A DNA stretch of 64,000 bases from JAJPKK01 sp963844635. GTDB lineage: Bacteria; Pseudomonadota; Alphaproteobacteria; Rhizobiales; Xanthobacteraceae. The first letter of the stretch is position 1; each line of letters begins with the position of its first letter. The stretch is taken from the NCBI GenBank assembly GCA_963844635.1, contig CAWJPD010000003.1, positions 620,001 to 684,000 on the forward strand. Reading direction: 5' to 3'. The position numbers were made by a program, and so were the translations under genes. The notes under the pieces were generated by a model, which did not search any database, had not been told where the DNA came from, and saw only the letters and a program-made list of their open reading frames with translations. Of the stretch, positions 1-6,628 are shown piece by piece.

Positions 1-1415
1 CGGATCGGTCCCGAGGCGGGACAGGTGTGCCAGTCATTGATGGTGGAATGGAATTGCAGGCCGGGGTCGGCCGAGGCCCAGGCCGCGTAAGCGATCTTCT
101 GCCACAGTTCGCGCGCCTTGAGCGTCGCCGCGCGCTTGCCCGGCTTCGTGCGCCATGTGAGGTCCCAGTCGGCATCCGCCTCGACCGCCTTGAGGAAATC
201 GTCGGCGACCCGGACGGTGTTGTTGGAATTCTGGCCGGAGACCGTGAGATAGGCTTCCGAATCCCAGTCGGTGTCGTAGATCGGGAGATCGAGGTCCTTG
301 TCCCCCTGGCGCGCGCACTCGATCACGCGCCGGATCATCGGGTCGGGCACGCAACTGCGCCGTGCCGCCTTGATCTCGCGCCGGAGCACCGGGTTCTTGT
401 CGGGGTCGAAGCAATCGTCGCCCGAACCCTCGCAATTAATGCAGGCTTTCAGGATCGCCTTGAGGTGGCGCTGGTTGATCCGCGAGCCAGCGACGAGCGC
501 CGCGACCTTCTGCTCCTCGATCACCTTCCAGTCGATGAACTGCTCGATATCGGGGTGATCGGCATCGACGATCACCATCTTGGCGGCGCGGCGCGTGGTG
601 CCGCCCGACTTGATGGCGCCGGCGGCACGGTCGCCGATTTTCAGGAAGCTCATCAGGCCGGAGGACTTGCCGCCGCCGGAAAGCCGTTCGCCTTCGCCGC
701 GCAGGCGGGAGAAGTTGGAACCGGTGCCGGAGCCGTACTTGAACAGGCGCGCCTCGCGCACCCACAGGTCCATGATGCCACCGTCGTTCACGAGGTCGTC
801 GGCAATCGATTGGATGAAGCAGGCATGCGGCTGCGGATGCTCGTAGGCGGTCTTCGAGCGAACCAATCGGCCGGTCTCGTGATCGACGTAGAAATGGCCC
901 TGGCTCGGGCCATCGATGCCGTAGGCCCAGTGCAGCCCGGTGTTGAACCATTGCGGCGAGTTCGGTGCCGCCATCTGACGCGCCAGCATGAATCGCAGTT
1001 CGTCATGGAAGGCGCGCGCGTCCTCCTCCGAATCGAAATAGCCGCCCTTCCAGCCCCAGTAGGTCCAGGTGCCAGCGAGCCGGTCAAACACCTGCTTGGC
1101 GGAGCGCTCGCCGACATGGCGCTCCTTTTCCGGCAAGGCGCGCAGCGCCTCCTCGTCGGCCACGGAGCGCCACAACCAGGAGGGAACGGTGCTCTCTTCC
1201 ACCTTCTTCAACCGCGCGGGCACGCCCGCCTTGCGGAAATATTTTTGGGCCAGCACGTCGGCCGCGACCTGCGACCACGCCGCCGGCACTTCCACGTCAT
1301 CGGCGCGGAAGACCACCGAGCCGTCAGGATTGCGGATTTCGCTCGCGGTCAGGCGGAATTCGATGTCCGCATAAGGTTCCTGGCCGGCGATGGTGTAGCG
1401 ACGTTCAATCCGCAT
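1..1415 (-). CDS. nrdJ: Adenosylcobalamin-dependent (class II) ribonucleotide reductase, N-terminal part
   Basis: The reverse strand reads continuously from ATG at 1415 (MRIERRYTIAGQEPYADIEF) to the window edge, giving about 471 residues; the rest lies outside. The readable part carries hallmarks of the vitamin-B12-dependent reductase, which makes deoxyribonucleotides using adenosylcobalamin: an N-terminal segment with NSPQWFNTGLHWAYGI, then ACFIQS, FKYGSGTGSNFS and SGGGKSSGLMSFL. An AGGAAGGGA ribosome site sits just upstream of the start. The protein is normally about 1,200 residues, so only the first third or so is here. A long forward-strand frame (27-1517) covers the same DNA but is an antisense artefact of high GC. 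Family call is secure from the motifs; the active-site radical cysteine region is not in the window. Confidence 0.93.
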   Translation of the reverse strand, partial: MRIERRYTIAGQEPYADIEFRLTASEIRNPDGSVVFRADDVEVPAAWSQVAADVLAQKYFRKAGVPARLKKVEESTVPSWLWRSVADEEALRALPEKERHVGERSAKQVFDRLAGTWTYWGWKGGYFDSEEDARAFHDELRFMLARQMAAPNSPQWFNTGLHWAYGIDGPSQGHFYVDHETGRLVRSKTAYEHPQPHACFIQSIADDLVNDGGIMDLWVREARLFKYGSGTGSNFSRLRGEGERLSGGGKSSGLMSFLKIGDRAAGAIKSGGTTRRAAKMVIVDADHPDIEQFIDWKVIEEQKVAALVAGSRINQRHLKAILKACINCEGSGDDCFDPDKNPVLRREIKAARRSCVPDPMIRRVIECARQGDKDLDLPIYDTDWDSEAYLTVSGQNSNNTVRVADDFLKAVEADADWDLTWRTKPGKRAATLKARELWQKIAYAAWASADPGLQFHSTINDWHTCPASGPI

Positions 1416-1648
1416 GGTCTGTCCCTTCCTTATCAGCGCCATCTCTGTGCGGAGCACGGCGCCAAATCCCCACACGTCGTCGTCCCGTTTTCCCCTTCGA
1501 GGCGGCGACGCGGCTGAACCCATCGCCGATCCCGCCGAGCAACAACCATCGCGCCGCCAAAACCATCTGGTCCTGGCGAGGTGCGTCGGCAAGCCTTGCG
1601 GGAAGCGGCCGGCAGGGCTTGTGACTCGCTCCCCGCCGCATCCGCCTA

Positions 1649-1677
1649 GAGCTATGACACGATCTGACGTGCGTCAA
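1649..1677 (-). promoter_or_regulatory. Possible promoter upstream of nrdJ
   Basis: On the reverse strand TTGACG (1677-1672) is followed after 17 nt by TAGCTC (1654-1649). The -35 hexamer is good and the -10 weak. It would give a leader of roughly 230 nt before nrdJ. I looked for a cobalamin riboswitch B12 box in that leader and did not find one. Confidence 0.25.
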
Positions 1678-2048
1678 GCCATAGTAGAATACTTGTGAAC
1701 GATCTCTAAATGTTGTGTTGTTTGTGGGAATTGTGGGGACGACTCGGTCCCGCCATTCGCAACTATCGAGAATCCAATCCGGATTCGGAAGCCGAAAAAT
1801 CATCGGCTCGCGCGGTCGCCGGCGGCCCGGGCCATCATGCCGCCACCAATCCGGCGATCAGGTACTGGGATGGGCGAAGCAAATCACGCTTTTAGGCACG
1901 TCAAGCGATCGGAGCAGGTCATCCCAAGCAGTGTGGGCATGGCAGACAATCTGTGGGCCGGTGAATTGGCACGCTGATCCGCTCGCTTGTTATAGGCCGT
2001 TTCCCCGGCCACTCTGGACTTGGCGAGATCGCGATGGCATCTAGTAAG

Positions 2049-2163
2049 CACCAGAAATCGTTTGAGGTTTGCGTTCTCTGATGCAGAGTCATGGGGTTAC
2101 TGGATGCCCCGCTTAAAGCGCCGCATGACAAAAAGCGGATCAAGCGTTGAGGCGCAAACACTA
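2049..2163 (+). repeat. Dispersed repeat family B, copy 1
   Basis: This stretch matches 51193-51303 closely. Both contain TCATGGGGTTACTGGATGCC, then CCGCTTAAAGCG, then GCATGACAAAAAG and GGATCAAG. The core forms a hairpin around CGCTTAAAGCG. Here the right arm reads GCCGCATG where the other copy has GGGGCATG, so the stem is slightly eroded. It lies about 40 nt before the NDUFA12-type start codon. Confidence 0.75.
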
Positions 2164-2204
2164 AGCCTTTTCGCCACACCTGAATCGATGGGCAGCGACG
2201 CGCA

Positions 2205-2615
2205 ATGACGTTCAAGCAATTCCTAACCCGCGTGTTCACCTGGTGGAACGGTCAGACGTTCGGCACGCAATTGTGGACCGCGCAATTCGGCGAATTCGTC
2301 GGTGAGGATGGTTATGCTAACCGGTATTATCGGACCAAGGGCGGCCGAATCGATCCCGCGCTTGGATTCGAACGGCGCTGGGTGATCTACAACGGGCTGG
2401 CGGAACCCTCGACGGTGCCACCGGAGTGGCACGGTTGGCTCCATCATACCGTCGATTTGCCGCCCACGCTCGAGAAGGTACAGCCGAGGCCATGGTGGAA
2501 GCCGCATCGCCCCAACCTGACCGGGACGCCGGCAGCCTATCGTCCCCGGGGCTCCATGCTCGCGGACAATCGTCGGCCGGATGCGACCGGGGACTACAAG
2601 CCATGGACGCCGTAG
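2205..2615 (+). CDS. NDUFA12 (B17.2)-family complex I accessory subunit
   Basis: A 136-residue soluble protein beginning MTFKQFLTRVFTWWNGQTFGT. The sequence contains the family pattern: FGTQLWTAQFGEFVGEDGYANRYYR, then RRWVIYNGLAEPSTVPPEWHGWLHHTVDLPP, and a C-terminal PHRPNLTGTPAAYRPRGS segment. These match the alphaproteobacterial homologue of the mitochondrial complex I assembly/accessory subunit NDUFA12, which associates with the peripheral arm of NADH:ubiquinone oxidoreductase. It is followed after 22 nt by the DUF2155 gene on the same strand and then by convergent aat, an arrangement familiar from Rhizobiales. Length is normal for the family. Confidence 0.9.
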   Translation: MTFKQFLTRVFTWWNGQTFGTQLWTAQFGEFVGEDGYANRYYRTKGGRIDPALGFERRWVIYNGLAEPSTVPPEWHGWLHHTVDLPPTLEKVQPRPWWKPHRPNLTGTPAAYRPRGSMLADNRRPDATGDYKPWTP

Positions 2616-2637
2616 GGCGAGCCGAGGGGTCCAGCCA

Positions 2638-3480
2638 ATGACCGGCGCTCGGGCGACAATGGTCGTTTTGACCACGGCTTTGCTGCTCGGCTCGGCGGCA
2701 GCCCAGCTGTTTGATCCGCCGCGTCCGCCGGGCAGCGTACCCCGGCAGCAGCCTCAGCAGCAGTTGCAGCCCTCGCAACAAGGGCCGCCGGATGGACAGC
2801 TGTTTGCGCCTTCGACGTCGCTTGGCGGTCGTATTCAAAGCGAGGACTTGCCGCCCCCCGGCGGTCCGCGCGCTGGCGCGCCAGCGGGACAGCCGGTCGC
2901 GCCCGGCCCAGCGAATCAGCGCCAGCAGCGCGCCGGCTTGCCGCCCGCGAATGCGCCCACGCCAGCGCCGGTCGCGTCGCCGCCCCCGGAGGACGTGGTG
3001 ACGCTCCCGCCGACGCAGAAGATCGTCAACCCGACCGCGATGTTCTCCGGCCTCGACAAGATCACCGGGCGGATCACAAGCTTCGATGCGGCAATCGGCG
3101 AAACGGTCCAGTTCGGGGCGCTCCAGGTCACCGCCCGCGCCTGCTACACGCGTCCGCCGACCGAAACCCCGCTGACGGACGGCTTCGTCGAAGTCGACGA
3201 GGTGACCTTGCAGGGCGAGGTACGACGCATCTTCACGGGCTGGATGTTCGCGGCGAGCCCCGGTCTGCATGCTGTCGAGCACCCGATTTATGACGTGTGG
3301 CTCACCGACTGCAAAGGCGGCGCGCCGCCGGCTCCGCCGCCGGTTGCCGATGCTCAGCCACCGCCGACAAACCAGCAAAGGTCCGGTCAGCGGCAGCCCA
3401 GTTCGCAGCAGCGCGGGCAAGCTCCGGCTCAGCGCCCGGTTCCCGGCAACACGCTGCTGCAGCCTGGCGGCCTGCGCTGA
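2638..3480 (+). CDS. DUF2155 domain secreted protein
   Basis: A 280-residue protein started at ATG 2638, preceded by GAGGGG and placed so that residues 1-23 form a signal peptide (MVVLTTALLLGSAAAQ). The middle is rich in proline and glutamine. The conserved DUF2155 core follows at about residues 130-230: TAMFSGLDKITGRITSFDAAIGETVQFGALQVTARACYTRPP, then TLQGEVRRIFTGWMFAASPGLHAVEHPIYDVWLTDC. Two cysteines bracket the core. The tail is again Pro/Gln-rich. The biochemical role is not established in any family I can name; the export signal and its position next to a complex I accessory gene suggest a periplasmic role. An earlier in-frame start at 2581 would spoil the signal peptide. Confidence 0.88.
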   Translation: MTGARATMVVLTTALLLGSAAAQLFDPPRPPGSVPRQQPQQQLQPSQQGPPDGQLFAPSTSLGGRIQSEDLPPPGGPRAGAPAGQPVAPGPANQRQQRAGLPPANAPTPAPVASPPPEDVVTLPPTQKIVNPTAMFSGLDKITGRITSFDAAIGETVQFGALQVTARACYTRPPTETPLTDGFVEVDEVTLQGEVRRIFTGWMFAASPGLHAVEHPIYDVWLTDCKGGAPPAPPPVADAQPPPTNQQRSGQRQPSSQQRGQAPAQRPVPGNTLLQPGGLR

Positions 3481-3525
3481 TGCTTTCCCCGGGTTTGGCC
3501 TGAAGAGAGGCGCTCGCCGTTCGGG

Positions 3526-4236
3526 CTATGGGCAGTAAACGGAGCCGCGATGATCGCGGGCGGCCGGGGCGGTAGCGCGCAACAGAGCGACCTTGCCGGG
3601 TAGCGGCTCGCTCACGGGGTAGACCGCGAAATCGGCCTCCCCGATCAGCGCCTCCGCAAGCATCTTGTGATAGCTGCGGCGATGCACCTCGGTGGCGCCG
3701 AAATTGCGCAGATGGTCGGTGACAAACTGGGTGTCGAGCAGCCTGAACCCGCCGGCGCGCAGCCGCGCCACCAGATGCACCAGCGCGATTTTGGAGGCGT
3801 CGCGGTCCCGGTGGAACATGCTCTCGCCGAAGAAGGTGCGGCCGAGGCTCACGCCGTAAAGGCCGCCGACCAGGTTTGCTCCGTCATAAACCTCGACGGT
3901 GTGACAATGGCCGAGATCGAACAGCTTGCGATAGAGCTTGCGGATACGCCCGTTGATCCAGGTGCGGCTGCGGCCGGGGCCGGGCTCGGCGCAGCCTTCG
4001 ATCACACCGTCGAAATCGCGATTGCAGACGACGACAAACGGTTCCGCACGCACGGTGCGGGCAAGCCGGGCAGGGACGTGAAACGTCTCCAGTGGAATGA
4101 TTCCGCGCAATTCCGGCTCGATCCAGTAAAGTGCCGGATCGTCCGCGCTCTCCGCCATCGGGAAAATGCCACAGGCATAGGCCTTGAGAAGGACTTCGGG
4201 CGTGATCTCGACGTGAGCGGAATCGCGGCTGGCCAT
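3526..4236 (-). CDS. aat: Leucyl/phenylalanyl-tRNA–protein transferase
   Basis: A 236-residue enzyme of the bacterial N-end rule. It transfers Leu or Phe from tRNA to proteins with N-terminal Arg or Lys, marking them for ClpAP. The sequence shows the usual features: VLLKAYACGIFPMAESADDPALYWIEPELRGIIPLE near the N-terminus, GLYGVSLGRTFFGESMFHR in the centre, and DTQFVTDHLRNFGATEVHR toward the end. I start it at ATG 4236 (MASRDSAHVEITPE). The frame runs open further upstream to 4413 only because it continues into a dispersed repeat, and that N-terminal extension looks nothing like the family. It is convergent with the DUF2155 gene. Confidence 0.93.
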   Translation of the reverse strand: MASRDSAHVEITPEVLLKAYACGIFPMAESADDPALYWIEPELRGIIPLETFHVPARLARTVRAEPFVVVCNRDFDGVIEGCAEPGPGRSRTWINGRIRKLYRKLFDLGHCHTVEVYDGANLVGGLYGVSLGRTFFGESMFHRDRDASKIALVHLVARLRAGGFRLLDTQFVTDHLRNFGATEVHRRSYHKMLAEALIGEADFAVYPVSEPLPGKVALLRATAPAARDHRGSVYCP

Positions 4237-4293
4237 GGCATTGATCGTCGGCAAAAGAGTTCCCGCGAAACAACCTAATCGTTCTATGGCAGT

Positions 4294-4437
4294 TAGCGCA
4301 TGATCCCGTAAAGTTGCAGACTTTTCGGACAAGATCATGCGCAAAATCAACACGCATCCGTCGTCGAGCGCAGTCCGCGACGGGCGCACAGAACATAATC
4401 GAGCGGCAGGCAATTCAAGCTGAACGCATCCCGCTCT
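4294..4437 (+). repeat. Dispersed repeat family A, copy 1 (abutting an IS)
   Basis: Starts TAGCGCATGATCCCGTAAAG, continues TTGCAGACTTTTCGGACAAGATCATGCGC (first hairpin, GCGCATGATC/GATCATGCGC), then CGCATCCGTCGTCGAGCGCAGTCCGCGACGGG (second hairpin, eroded at the end), and ends with TTCAAGCTGAACGCATCCCGCTCT (third hairpin arm). The IS5-type element begins immediately after the terminal CCCGCTCTA, so the repeat end marks the insertion point. It lies in the upstream region of aat. Confidence 0.85.
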
Positions 4438-4438
4438 A

Positions 4439-5280
4439 CGGGCCCGTTGACATACGGGGAATTCCCTCCGACTCGCGAATGTGATTCAAGATCGCAACTG
4501 GGGAGGGCGATCTTGATTCGACTGATACTGACGGAGGCGCAATGGCGGCGCATCGCGCCGCTTCTTTCAGGTAAGGAGGGGGACCCAGGACGGCACGGCG
4601 AGAACAATCGGTTGTTTGTCGAGGCGGTGCTTTGGCTGATGCGGGCTGGAGCGCCTTGGCGTGATCTGCCTCGCGAATTTGGCAACTGGAACAGCGTGTT
4701 CCAGCGCTTTCGCCGATGGGCCAAGAAAGGTGTTTGGAAGCGTGTTTTCGAGGCTTTGCGTGAAGACCCGGATTTCGAATACCTGATCGTCGACTCCACC
4801 ATTGTGCGGGCGCACCAACATGCCGCCGGCGCCAAAAAGGGGGAAGCGAAGATGAGGCGATCGGGCGTTCGCGCGGCGGCCTGAGCACGAAAATCCACAT
4901 TGGCGTCGATGCTCTCGGTAATCCCGTCCGTTTTATTCTGACAGCAGGCCAAGTGAATGACATCACCCAGGCCGAAGGTCTGATCGAGGGCTTTTCCTTC
5001 GACAACCTGCTCGCCGACAAGGGCTACAACTCCGATCGCTTCCGTGCTCACATTGCCGATACGGGCGCCGAAGCCGTGATCCCGTCGAGCCGCTCGCGCG
5101 CTCAAGCAATCCCCTACGACACGCACATCTACGGGGACCGCAACCTGGTCGAAAGGTTCATCAATAAAATCAAGCATTTTCGTCGCATCGCCACGCGCTA
5201 TGAAAAAACGGCGCTGTCGTTCGCCGCCATGCTATTCCTCGTCAGTGCCCTGATATGGCTCAAGTAATGTCAACGGGCCC
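4439..5280 (+). mobile_element. IS5-family insertion sequence (IS427-like)
   Basis: An element of about 840 bp with perfect 14-bp terminal inverted repeats, GGGCCCGTTGACAT (4440-4453) and its complement at 5267-5280. CTA occurs on the left at 4436-4438 and on the right at 5280-5282, consistent with a short target duplication; the exact boundary is uncertain by a base or two. It contains one transposase split over two frames joined at an A5G5 run. The ends and both halves look intact, so it may be recent and mobile. Confidence 0.88.
4513..5267 (+). CDS. IS5-family transposase (orfA/orfB, probable -1 frameshift)
   Basis: Frame A starts at TTG 4513, just after GGGGAGGGCG, and reads LILTEAQWRRIAPLLSG, WLMRAGAPWRDLPREFGNWNSVFQRFRRW and YLIVDSTIVRAHQHAAGAKKG before stopping at 4884. 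Frame B, shifted by -1, continues SEDEAIGRSRGGLSTKIHIGVDALGNP and LLADKGYNSDRFR, then RNLVERFINKIKHFRRIATRYEK, ending at 5267. The change of frame falls at the AAAAAGGGGG run near 4837-4846, as expected for programmed frameshifting in this IS group. Putative DDE residues are D in VDST, D in ADKGY and E in LVERF. The fused product would be about 250 residues. Confidence 0.85.
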
Positions 5281-5473
5281 TAGCCGTACCCCCGATGATG
5301 ATTCCTGCCAGTTACCGGAGCAGTTATTTTCGCGGGCGCCCTGAATGCTGCCGTCGTTGCAAGCGCTGCGCCACATCGAATTGACGGAGCCTCGCAACGC
5401 GTCGGTCGATATCGTAGCGGGCTACGACTGCCGCAACAACGGATGCCGATGGCATATTCACATGCAAACAGTT
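5281..5473. other. Spacer between IS and antitoxin-like gene
   Basis: About 190 bases with no recognisable gene or structure. A 65-codon reverse frame runs through it but shows no recognisable sequence or good ribosome site. Confidence 0.5.
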
Positions 5474-5779
5474 TCACGCCGATGGGTCGTCGCGCCTTGA
5501 TGTTTGCACATCGGCTTCAGAATTTCGCGCGGCTTTTTCTCCCGCACTCTCCAAACCCTCATTGCCCGGGCTGGTCCCTGCGAACTGGCGCGACGTTTCC
5601 CTCAAAGCCCAATCGATTGCGTCCAACACTTCCCGGCCCGTCATCTCCTCCATGCGTTTGGTTGGCGGGTCATGAAGAACGAGCGGCGCCCCCAGCGGGC
5701 GAGCGGCCAGTTGGCGTGCCGTTTCTTGGAGTGCCCAATCGATCGCGTCGAGAATTTCTCGCGGCGTCATATCGTTCAC
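5474..5779 (-). CDS. Small partner of the zeta-like kinase, internally duplicated
   Basis: A 101-residue acidic protein whose start ATG (5779) overlaps the stop of the upstream kinase gene by 4 nt, so the two are almost certainly co-translated. It contains two copies of one motif: MTPREILDAIDWALQETARQ at residues 4-23 and MTGREVLDAIDWALRETSRQ at about 46-65. The linker holds PLVLHDPPTKRMEE. I do not recognise a named family. Position and size suggest an antitoxin or a regulator of the kinase, but unlike classical epsilon antitoxins it lies downstream. The C-terminal 35 residues are polar and probably disordered. Confidence 0.65.
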   Translation of the reverse strand: MNDMTPREILDAIDWALQETARQLAARPLGAPLVLHDPPTKRMEEMTGREVLDAIDWALRETSRQFAGTSPGNEGLESAGEKAARNSEADVQTSRRDDPSA

Positions 5780-6399
5780 GGCCGGCCTCCTTGTATCGCC
5801 GTCCAGCTTTCGGGCTCATGAATTTGGAGCGTGCCATTCACGGTCCGCTCCGCGATAAGCCTGCGCCGAGTGTCGGAATTGTCGTAGATCGCCGCGAGAT
5901 CCGCCATTGGAAGATAGAGCTCGCGCATGTTCGCAAGACCCGCCCAATAGCGTCGGATGATAATGGCCGGGGCGACATAATGGCCGCCGGTCTGAACGCG
6001 TCGCGCGACGCGGTCGAGCGCGAGCTGAGGCGAAGGCAGCCAAAGAAACAACAGTGTGACCCGCCAGCAAGCCGCTTTGCAATCACTCAGCAGGGACAGA
6101 TGGCTGCGTCCCGAGCAGGTCGTTTCGAAGGCGAAACTCTCTTCGTCCCGGATCAGGTCTCGCATTCTTGAGATCATCAGGCGCCCCGCGGCGACAGCCA
6201 TGCGCTCAGGGTCGAACGGCGATAATCCACGAGCAATCTCGTCTGCGTTAACGAACGCTCCGATGTTCAGCGCCTTCGGCACTAGCAGTTGAGCAGCGGT
6301 CGTCTTACCCGCGCCGTTTGGCCCCCCAATGATAACGATTTCCTTCACGCTCGCTTTGCCTTTTCGACCGAGCCATTGCCGAGGTAAGATGGGAACCAT
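5776..6399 (-). CDS. Zeta-toxin-like P-loop kinase
   Basis: About 207 residues from ATG 6399; a GTG at about 6349 just before KEIVIIGGPNGAGKTT is an alternative start. The Walker A motif GGPNGAGKTT is followed by AQLLVPKALNIGAFVNADEIARGLSPF, typical of the zeta toxin/AAA_33 group, then FAFETTCSGRSHLSLLSDCK and, later, RVARRVQTGGHYVAPAIIIRRYWAGLANM with an arginine-rich lid. Family members phosphorylate UDP-N-acetylglucosamine or other small metabolites and often act as toxins. Coupled by a 4-nt overlap to a small downstream gene. A chromosomal toxin–antitoxin role is an inference; substrate is unknown. Confidence 0.8.
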   Translation of the reverse strand: MVPILPRQWLGRKGKASVKEIVIIGGPNGAGKTTAAQLLVPKALNIGAFVNADEIARGLSPFDPERMAVAAGRLMISRMRDLIRDEESFAFETTCSGRSHLSLLSDCKAACWRVTLLFLWLPSPQLALDRVARRVQTGGHYVAPAIIIRRYWAGLANMRELYLPMADLAAIYDNSDTRRRLIAERTVNGTLQIHEPESWTAIQGGRP

Positions 6400-6628
6400 T
6401 AGCTCGAGTTCGGGGGTCCGTCAACGTGGCCGCCCCACCGAAGCGTGGTCCCCTGGACCCGTCTCGAAAGGTGGTCCCCGGACCTTCCGAAGCGCGCCAT
6501 GCCGGCCGGGAGCTTTGCCTGTTTTCAGGCACCGGCAGGGTCGAGGCGTGATATCTTGCTGCCAGGGCGCCGTTGAGTGCCGTCAGAACGTCAAGCAATA
6601 ACGAATTCAATCAACGGGGAAATGCCAA
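6400..6628. other. Spacer with GGTCCCC/GGACC imperfect repeats
   Basis: No gene is convincing. Around 6447-6482 the phrase GTGGTCCCCTGGACC and, 30 nt on, GGTGGTCCCCGGACC form an imperfect direct repeat. Its meaning is unknown; it could be a remnant of a mobile element. Confidence 0.35.

Larger units (their letters stand above)
1416..2204. other. Intergenic region between nrdJ and the NDUFA12 gene
   Basis: About 790 bases separate the divergent nrdJ and NDUFA12-type genes. No convincing coding region is visible; the short frames here are composition artefacts. The proximal part contains the nrdJ leader and a candidate promoter, and the distal part contains a dispersed palindromic repeat (2049-2163) that recurs near 51.2 kb. 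Confidence 0.6.

Noticed and set aside
27..1517. 496-residue forward open frame over the nrdJ region
   Set aside because: The reverse strand reads a class II ribonucleotide reductase with clear motifs; the forward frame is an antisense artefact of high GC.
1416..1700. Cobalamin riboswitch in the nrdJ leader
   Set aside because: Expected for a B12-dependent enzyme, but I found no B12 box or the usual conserved segments.
6305..6610. 101-residue reverse frame upstream of the zeta-like gene
   Set aside because: Low-complexity translation, no ribosome site, overlaps the start of the kinase gene.
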